Source: Ktedonosporobacter rubrisoli
GTDB lineage: Bacteria; Chloroflexota; Ktedonobacteria; Ktedonobacterales; Ktedonobacteraceae
Assembly: GCF_004208415.1 (NCBI RefSeq)
Contig: NZ_CP035758.1
Coordinates: 5,580,001 to 5,644,000, forward strand
DNA: 64,000 nucleotides
Direction: 5' to 3'
This document shows, piece by piece, positions 60,235 through 64,000 of the stretch. A model generated the notes under the pieces. It ran no database searches and was not told the origin of the DNA. It worked only from the letters and a program-made list of their open reading frames with translations. How positions within the stretch are numbered: the stretch's first letter is position 1; every line of letters starts with the position of its first letter. The translations under genes were made by a program, and so were the position numbers.

Positions 60235-62154
60235 TCACTTAGTACAGCGCTGCACATCTCCTAACGAGGGATAAGAGCCATCGCTGGCTGCAGCCACCTG
60301 AATAGCATGGGCATGGTCAGTGCAAAGAATGTAGACAGATTTATGGCCAGGATTACTTGAATTGTTGCCTTGCAACACAATGTCTTCGTCATTAACCCCG
60401 GTAAATTCAACGGTGGCCAGATGTTTATCAAAATCTTGTTGATCGGTCTTGTCTCTCGTATTCTCAAACGCCTGCAAAAATGCCTTAGTAGCATCATAGG
60501 ATAAGATGGCATGCGGAGGAAGCAAGGTATATGCATTCAACGTAACCACCTTTGAGGTGGGAAGAGGCTGCGGAAAAGCTTGATAATACGCTCTTACAAA
60601 GTCGCTCTGGCGGTTAAGGGGAGGCGCATAAATCGTAGAGTAGACAATAGAGTAGGTATTATCGACATACCTTGTGAGGTCGTAGACCGCATCTCCAGCG
60701 AATATAGGGATCGAAACCTTTGCGGCGGGCGATTGTTGCTGTTGAGCCAATTGCACACCATACTCAACAGCATCGATATCATTGGCATAGCCGGCAAAGA
60801 AAATCATTGTTGCAGCCTTATTCACAATAGCATCCTGGACATTTGCTTCAATCACCGTGTTATCACCGATAATATACGGCACAGAAACGGGTTTAGCACA
60901 AACCCCATTGTTCTGCAAGGCATTGATAAATGCACTTGCCAGGCTATTACTATATTGGTCGGGCTGATTCGTGCCTTTGTTGATATCATAGAAAACTGCA
61001 ATCGTTGGCTTTACTTGCGGACAAGGCCCCGAAACAAAATAGCGCTTAATGAACTTTGCCATCATGTCACTTTGCACTTCATCAGGAGCAGCAATCCTAT
61101 AAAAGTTGGGTTTATGGGAAAAATCATCGCTTGTCACGGATGGGGAAATAATAGGGATTGCCCCTTGTCCCCAGTTGTTAAGGGCCTGAAGCGCCTGATC
61201 GGCCTGCGCACTGAAAGGGACGCCAACAATGCCAAGAAAAGAGGGGTCGGATTTGGCGTAGAGGATGAGCTGCCGAACAACCCCAGGAAGCGCTTCCTGG
61301 GCCGTAGCCTGCGTACCAATATTAGCAATCACAAGGCAAAGCCTGGCATTATCAACGTTTGGTCGGCTATTATAATCCTGCTGAGCCAGATAGGCCCCTC
61401 GCAGGTCTTCAAGGCCCACATCAGCAGACAGTGCGGAGTCGGAGACGGTACGACTCAATATAGTGACCACAGCCAGGGTGATATGCTTACCCGAGCAAGC
61501 ATGGTTCTGAATATTCTGCTCTTGCAGAATTTTTTTCTCTACCTCTATTTCCTGGTCAGCCCCGCTGGAACCGGTCCAATCAAAAGGAAGCTCCATTTCA
61601 TTTGTATTGCTAATCAGTCCAACCCTCACCATGGTATGATCGGGAGCCATAAGCGAACTCACCCCTATGCCAGGGGCGCAGAATAGCTGTACGCCACCTT
61701 TGACGCATGCATAATCTGCGGCGGCACTCAGCTTAGCTATAAAGAAATTTTGGAACAAGAAAATTATGATTATCAGGATATATGCCAGGTATAAGACGAC
61801 ATGAGTGAAATGCTTCCTGGCTCTTAGTTGGCTAGTTGTCTGCGTCCCTGAAAACATCTTGCTAAATCTTCTCTTCACGGGCCCAAACACCTTTCCAAAG
61901 GCGTTATCAATCCACCCATTTATGTTATTGATAGTGTCAGGATGGATTTTGTACAAACTTATTCCACCCAGAGCCACTACGTTAAAAAGCAAAAGTGAAA
62001 ACAAATCAGGGGCGTTAATTTTGATATAGGCGATATTGGAAATGATGGCAACCAGTAGCTGAAACCAGGGAATAATATTCGTATTTGTCGCAGGCGGGTT
62101 AGGGGAAGCTGGACCATTCTGTTGATTTCCAGAGCTTTGATTTTGCTGACTCAT
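60235..62154 (-). CDS. membrane-anchored ABC-type solute-binding (type I periplasmic fold) protein
   Basis: 639 residues. Three N-terminal hydrophobic segments (LVAIISNIAYIKI, LFSLLLFNVVALGGISLY and VVLYLAYILIIIIFLFQNFF) are followed by a type I periplasmic-binding fold of about 450 residues (MVRVGLISNT..., LRGAYLAQQDYN, FLGIVGVPFSAQADQAL, AIPIISPSVTSDDFS, PTIAVFYDI, VSIPIFAGDAVYDL), like branched-chain amino-acid binding proteins. Such proteins usually are lipoproteins, so an N-terminal multi-helix anchor is unusual. No permease or ATPase gene is near, so it may sense rather than transport. AGGAGCGTAGC precedes the ATG. Confidence 0.8.
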   Translation of the reverse strand: MSQQNQSSGNQQNGPASPNPPATNTNIIPWFQLLVAIISNIAYIKINAPDLFSLLLFNVVALGGISLYKIHPDTINNINGWIDNAFGKVFGPVKRRFSKMFSGTQTTSQLRARKHFTHVVLYLAYILIIIIFLFQNFFIAKLSAAADYACVKGGVQLFCAPGIGVSSLMAPDHTMVRVGLISNTNEMELPFDWTGSSGADQEIEVEKKILQEQNIQNHACSGKHITLAVVTILSRTVSDSALSADVGLEDLRGAYLAQQDYNSRPNVDNARLCLVIANIGTQATAQEALPGVVRQLILYAKSDPSFLGIVGVPFSAQADQALQALNNWGQGAIPIISPSVTSDDFSHKPNFYRIAAPDEVQSDMMAKFIKRYFVSGPCPQVKPTIAVFYDINKGTNQPDQYSNSLASAFINALQNNGVCAKPVSVPYIIGDNTVIEANVQDAIVNKAATMIFFAGYANDIDAVEYGVQLAQQQQSPAAKVSIPIFAGDAVYDLTRYVDNTYSIVYSTIYAPPLNRQSDFVRAYYQAFPQPLPTSKVVTLNAYTLLPPHAILSYDATKAFLQAFENTRDKTDQQDFDKHLATVEFTGVNDEDIVLQGNNSSNPGHKSVYILCTDHAHAIQVAAASDGSYPSLGDVQRCTK

Positions 62155-62643
62155 GCTACGCTCCTGTATCTTGTAAAGCCCTCGTGAGGCGGCTCCTGTC
62201 TAGCTACAATTCTCAATATCAAAGGAAGCAAAAGGTTTTCGCCTATAAGAGGATTAAAGCGCATATTGTGCGCAATAATTGGGACCAGATGAAAAACATT
62301 CTTGTTAATTGACCCGGAAAAGTAGCTTTTTCTTCTGTTGCGCAGGCCTACTAGCCGAAGAACTCTCTTCTCATAGCTTGCCTTAGAGTAAGAGAACAGG
62401 CTAAAGTTGTCCCATTGGCGCTCAACATTGACCGATTACAGCTATCCAACGCCAGGAAATCAGTTCTGATGAGGAGAGCTAAAGGCTTGATAGCTGGCCA
62501 GTGGGATACACATCTACAACTATAGACGGGTAGATATGGCAAAACAAAAAAACTGGCGAGGAGGTTGACAAATGCTTCTCGCCATGTTATTACTTAGTTA
62601 GCTAATGATTAGTTAGACAAGTAATTTTCTAAGAAGGCTTAAT
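62155..62643. other. divergent intergenic region
   Basis: About 490 bp between the solute-binding gene and the MarR gene. It contains the MarR operator candidate at 62589-62625 and probably a promoter for each side. Confidence 0.4.
62589..62625. promoter_or_regulatory. MarR operator candidate
   Basis: ATTACTT (62589-62595) pairs with AAGTAAT (62619-62625), enclosing TTAGTTAGCTAA and a second TTAGTTAG. It ends 18 bp before the MarR start. Confidence 0.55.
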
Positions 62644-63186
62644 ATGCAAGAGAGAGAGTCACCATCATACCAGATTGTGCGCTCGCGTGATGATCTCAAG
62701 GATCTGGAGAGTCAGGGCGATCCTGCTCAAATATTTATCATTGAGGAAAGCCTGGGCTATCTTGTGAACTATCTAGCCAGGCTATTCTCTCAGATTCATA
62801 CAGCCTACCTCGCATCTCATGGCGTCCATCTTGGACAATGGGGAGTACTGATGTACTTGTGGGTCAAGGACGGCCAGACCCAGCGAGAGCTCAGTCGCCA
62901 GGTAGCTATTGATGAGGCTTCAATGGTAAGTTCCATCGACCGCATGGAACGTAACGGATTAGTCCGACGAGTACGCAACGACCATGACCGGCGCCAGATT
63001 AATATCTTCCTGACCGAGAAAGGTCGAGCATTGCGCGACAAACTTATTCCCGGCGCTCTCGCCAACAATGCAATCTCGGTCAACGGTTTAAGTGAGGCCG
63101 AGAAGAATCAATTGTTTACTCTTTTACGCCGGATGATCGTGTCGCTGGAAGAGGCCCTGGCGCATCAACAAGAAAGGACTACTTAG
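62644..63186 (+). CDS. MarR-family transcriptional regulator
   Basis: 180 residues. The winged helix is clear: LGQWGVLMYLWVKDGQTQRELSRQVAIDEASMVSSIDRMERNGLVRRVRNDHDRRQINIFLTEKG (about residues 59-123), with the DHDRRQ wing. AAGAAGG precedes the ATG. It leads an operon with a small membrane protein (2 bp later) and an ABM protein. Likely autoregulated through the palindromic site upstream. Confidence 0.9.
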   Translation: MQERESPSYQIVRSRDDLKDLESQGDPAQIFIIEESLGYLVNYLARLFSQIHTAYLASHGVHLGQWGVLMYLWVKDGQTQRELSRQVAIDEASMVSSIDRMERNGLVRRVRNDHDRRQINIFLTEKGRALRDKLIPGALANNAISVNGLSEAEKNQLFTLLRRMIVSLEEALAHQQERTT

Positions 63187-63188
63187 AC

Positions 63189-63428
63189 ATGCCTGCCAGA
63201 AAAGTTTCAAATAAGCAGATACGTGATATTCAACGCATTGTCCATTTGATAGCCGCTCTCGTTCTGCTGTTCTACGTCTACGGCCCCCTGGATGGTGCTC
63301 CGGGATTGGCGCCACTTTTGCGCTTTGCGGTGCTTCCACTGCTCGTCGTAACAGGCCTGCTGATGTGGCAGTGGACGCGCCTGCGTAAGCTGGTCACTCC
63401 TTCTTTAAGAGGCACAGCGCTACCATAG
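63189..63428 (+). CDS. small two-helix membrane protein
   Basis: 79 residues with two hydrophobic segments (HLIAALVLLFYVYGPL and LRFAVLPLLVVTGLLMWQW). It begins 2 bp after the MarR stop codon, so it is translationally coupled and certainly in the same operon. Function unknown; it may be a small transport or sensing accessory. Confidence 0.7.
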   Translation: MPARKVSNKQIRDIQRIVHLIAALVLLFYVYGPLDGAPGLAPLLRFAVLPLLVVTGLLMWQWTRLRKLVTPSLRGTALP

Positions 63429-63502
63429 CGAAGCAGAAAAAGAGCCTCTAGCCGCGAAATGCATCTATGCATATTCCATAATCAATGAAAGGAGATACAC
63501 CA

Positions 63503-63811
63503 ATGTCTATTGTTCTGATTAATCCGTTTGAGGTCCCCTTGGGCCAGGAGGAAAACTTTCGCCAAGGCTGGCAGGCTGCCGCTGAGCATCTGCGCCAGGC
63601 CCCGGGCTTCATCTCAACTCGCCTTCATGAGAGCCTTGATAAAGAAGCAAGATTTCGCTTCATCAACGTAGCTGAGTGGGAGTCGCCACAGCATTTCCAG
63701 GCAGCCATGAGGAGCGAAGCCATGGCTCAGGTCAGACAGCATATGCATTTCACGGCTTATCCGGCTCTCTATCAGGTGATCGTCGAAGAGAAAAGTTCAT
63801 CATCTCACTAG
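63503..63811 (+). CDS. antibiotic-biosynthesis-monooxygenase (ABM) domain protein
   Basis: 102 residues from the ATG at 63503, behind AAAGGAG. The ABM fold is evident: IVLINPFEVPLGQEENFRQGWQAAAEHLRQAPGFISTRLHESLDKEARFRFINVAEWESPQHFQAAM. Possibly a cofactor-less oxygenase or heme/quinone-binding protein. Third member of the MarR operon. Confidence 0.82.
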   Translation: MSIVLINPFEVPLGQEENFRQGWQAAAEHLRQAPGFISTRLHESLDKEARFRFINVAEWESPQHFQAAMRSEAMAQVRQHMHFTAYPALYQVIVEEKSSSSH

Positions 63812-63885
63812 CTTTGATAGACAGCCACTAACCGTGTTAGGGTCAGGGATATTCTATCCCTGCGCGTTAAGATACGAGGAGATGA

Positions 63886-63920
63886 CTCCAAAGAGGAAGA
63901 ATTTTTTCCCCTCTTTGGAG
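63886..63920. terminator. hairpin terminator after ABM gene
   Basis: CTCCAAAGAGG pairs perfectly with CCTCTTTGGAG (11 bp) around a 13-nt T-rich loop; GGCTCGTTTT follows. It probably ends the MarR operon. Confidence 0.65.
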
Positions 63921-64000
63921 GGCTCGTTTTATAGGCGTTACAGGACCAGGAAAGCCTCTATGAATCAATTCAAACTGGCTGGTCATCACCGATGTGCATG

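Noticed and set aside
60580..61686. 368-codon plus-strand open frame opposite the solute-binding gene
   Set aside because: No domain and no RBS; the minus strand encodes a convincing type I binding fold.

Overview
This 64 kb window comes from a bacterial chromosome of about 50-55% GC. The most likely source is the class Ktedonobacteria (phylum Chloroflexota). I infer this from the gene mix: an XRE/NB-ARC/TPR regulator, a second NB-ARC ATPase, WYL and many TetR regulators, an ISL3-type transposase, small membrane proteins with a YEQGY tail, a class Ic ribonucleotide reductase and an ECF41 sigma factor. No rRNA, tRNA or CRISPR array was found. The window looks like a gene-poor, regulator-rich part of a large genome: short transcription units, many divergent pairs, long intergenic gaps and dispersed non-coding repeats.

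Layout. 1-3.9 kb: a DUF72 gene cut by the window edge, an Nramp-like metal transporter, a probably PPi-dependent phosphofructokinase and the wreck of a second phosphofructokinase 3' end. 3.9-5.7 kb: an AT-rich island with a MauE-like membrane protein, a Tat-exported cysteine-rich small protein and an unknown small protein. 6-10.7 kb: a YtkA-like protein, then nrdB and nrdA on the minus strand, read from a leader with a promoter, a cobalamin riboswitch, an intrinsic terminator, two NrdR boxes and a second promoter. 10.8-19.1 kb: DUF1206 and CPBP membrane proteins, a LarA-like protein, a methyltransferase, a divergent TetR/SDR pair with palindromic operators, a VOC protein and a HAD phosphatase. 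19.4-31.2 kb: two STAND/NB-ARC proteins, unknown membrane proteins, a 1.9 kb gene-free stretch, a second methyltransferase, a DHFR/RibD-like protein and a HAD-like protein.

31.4-41.5 kb is a detoxification or secondary-metabolism zone: an epoxide hydrolase with a WYL regulator (plus a broken epoxide hydrolase tail), TetR with an FAD monooxygenase behind a 28-bp perfect palindrome, a PPOX-fold protein, a second DHFR/RibD paralogue, an HTH-ABM fusion, an NTF2-like protein and TetR with an SDR. 41.6-46.4 kb is accessory: GTTAC-rich repeats, a TetR/ABM pair with twin operators and a complete ISL3-type insertion sequence. 46.5-54.7 kb holds an HTH-ClpN fusion, a P-loop kinase-like protein, a P450, thioredoxin, a GNAT protein, an ECF41 sigma factor with its own promoter motif, copies of the dispersed repeat and a possible 22-residue SWFPR-repeat peptide. 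54.9-64 kb holds VOC, DinB, methionine aminopeptidase, membrane proteins, a TIR protein next to an 11-bp repeat cluster, a PPOX-fold protein, a membrane-anchored solute-binding protein and a MarR/membrane/ABM operon.

The best-supported regulatory story is deoxyribonucleotide synthesis. A B12-independent, probably Mn/Fe-type RNR sits under a B12 riboswitch, yet also has an NrdR-type promoter downstream of the riboswitch terminator. The recurring theme elsewhere is a small redox or hydrolase enzyme paired with a divergent or leading regulator, with visible palindromes.
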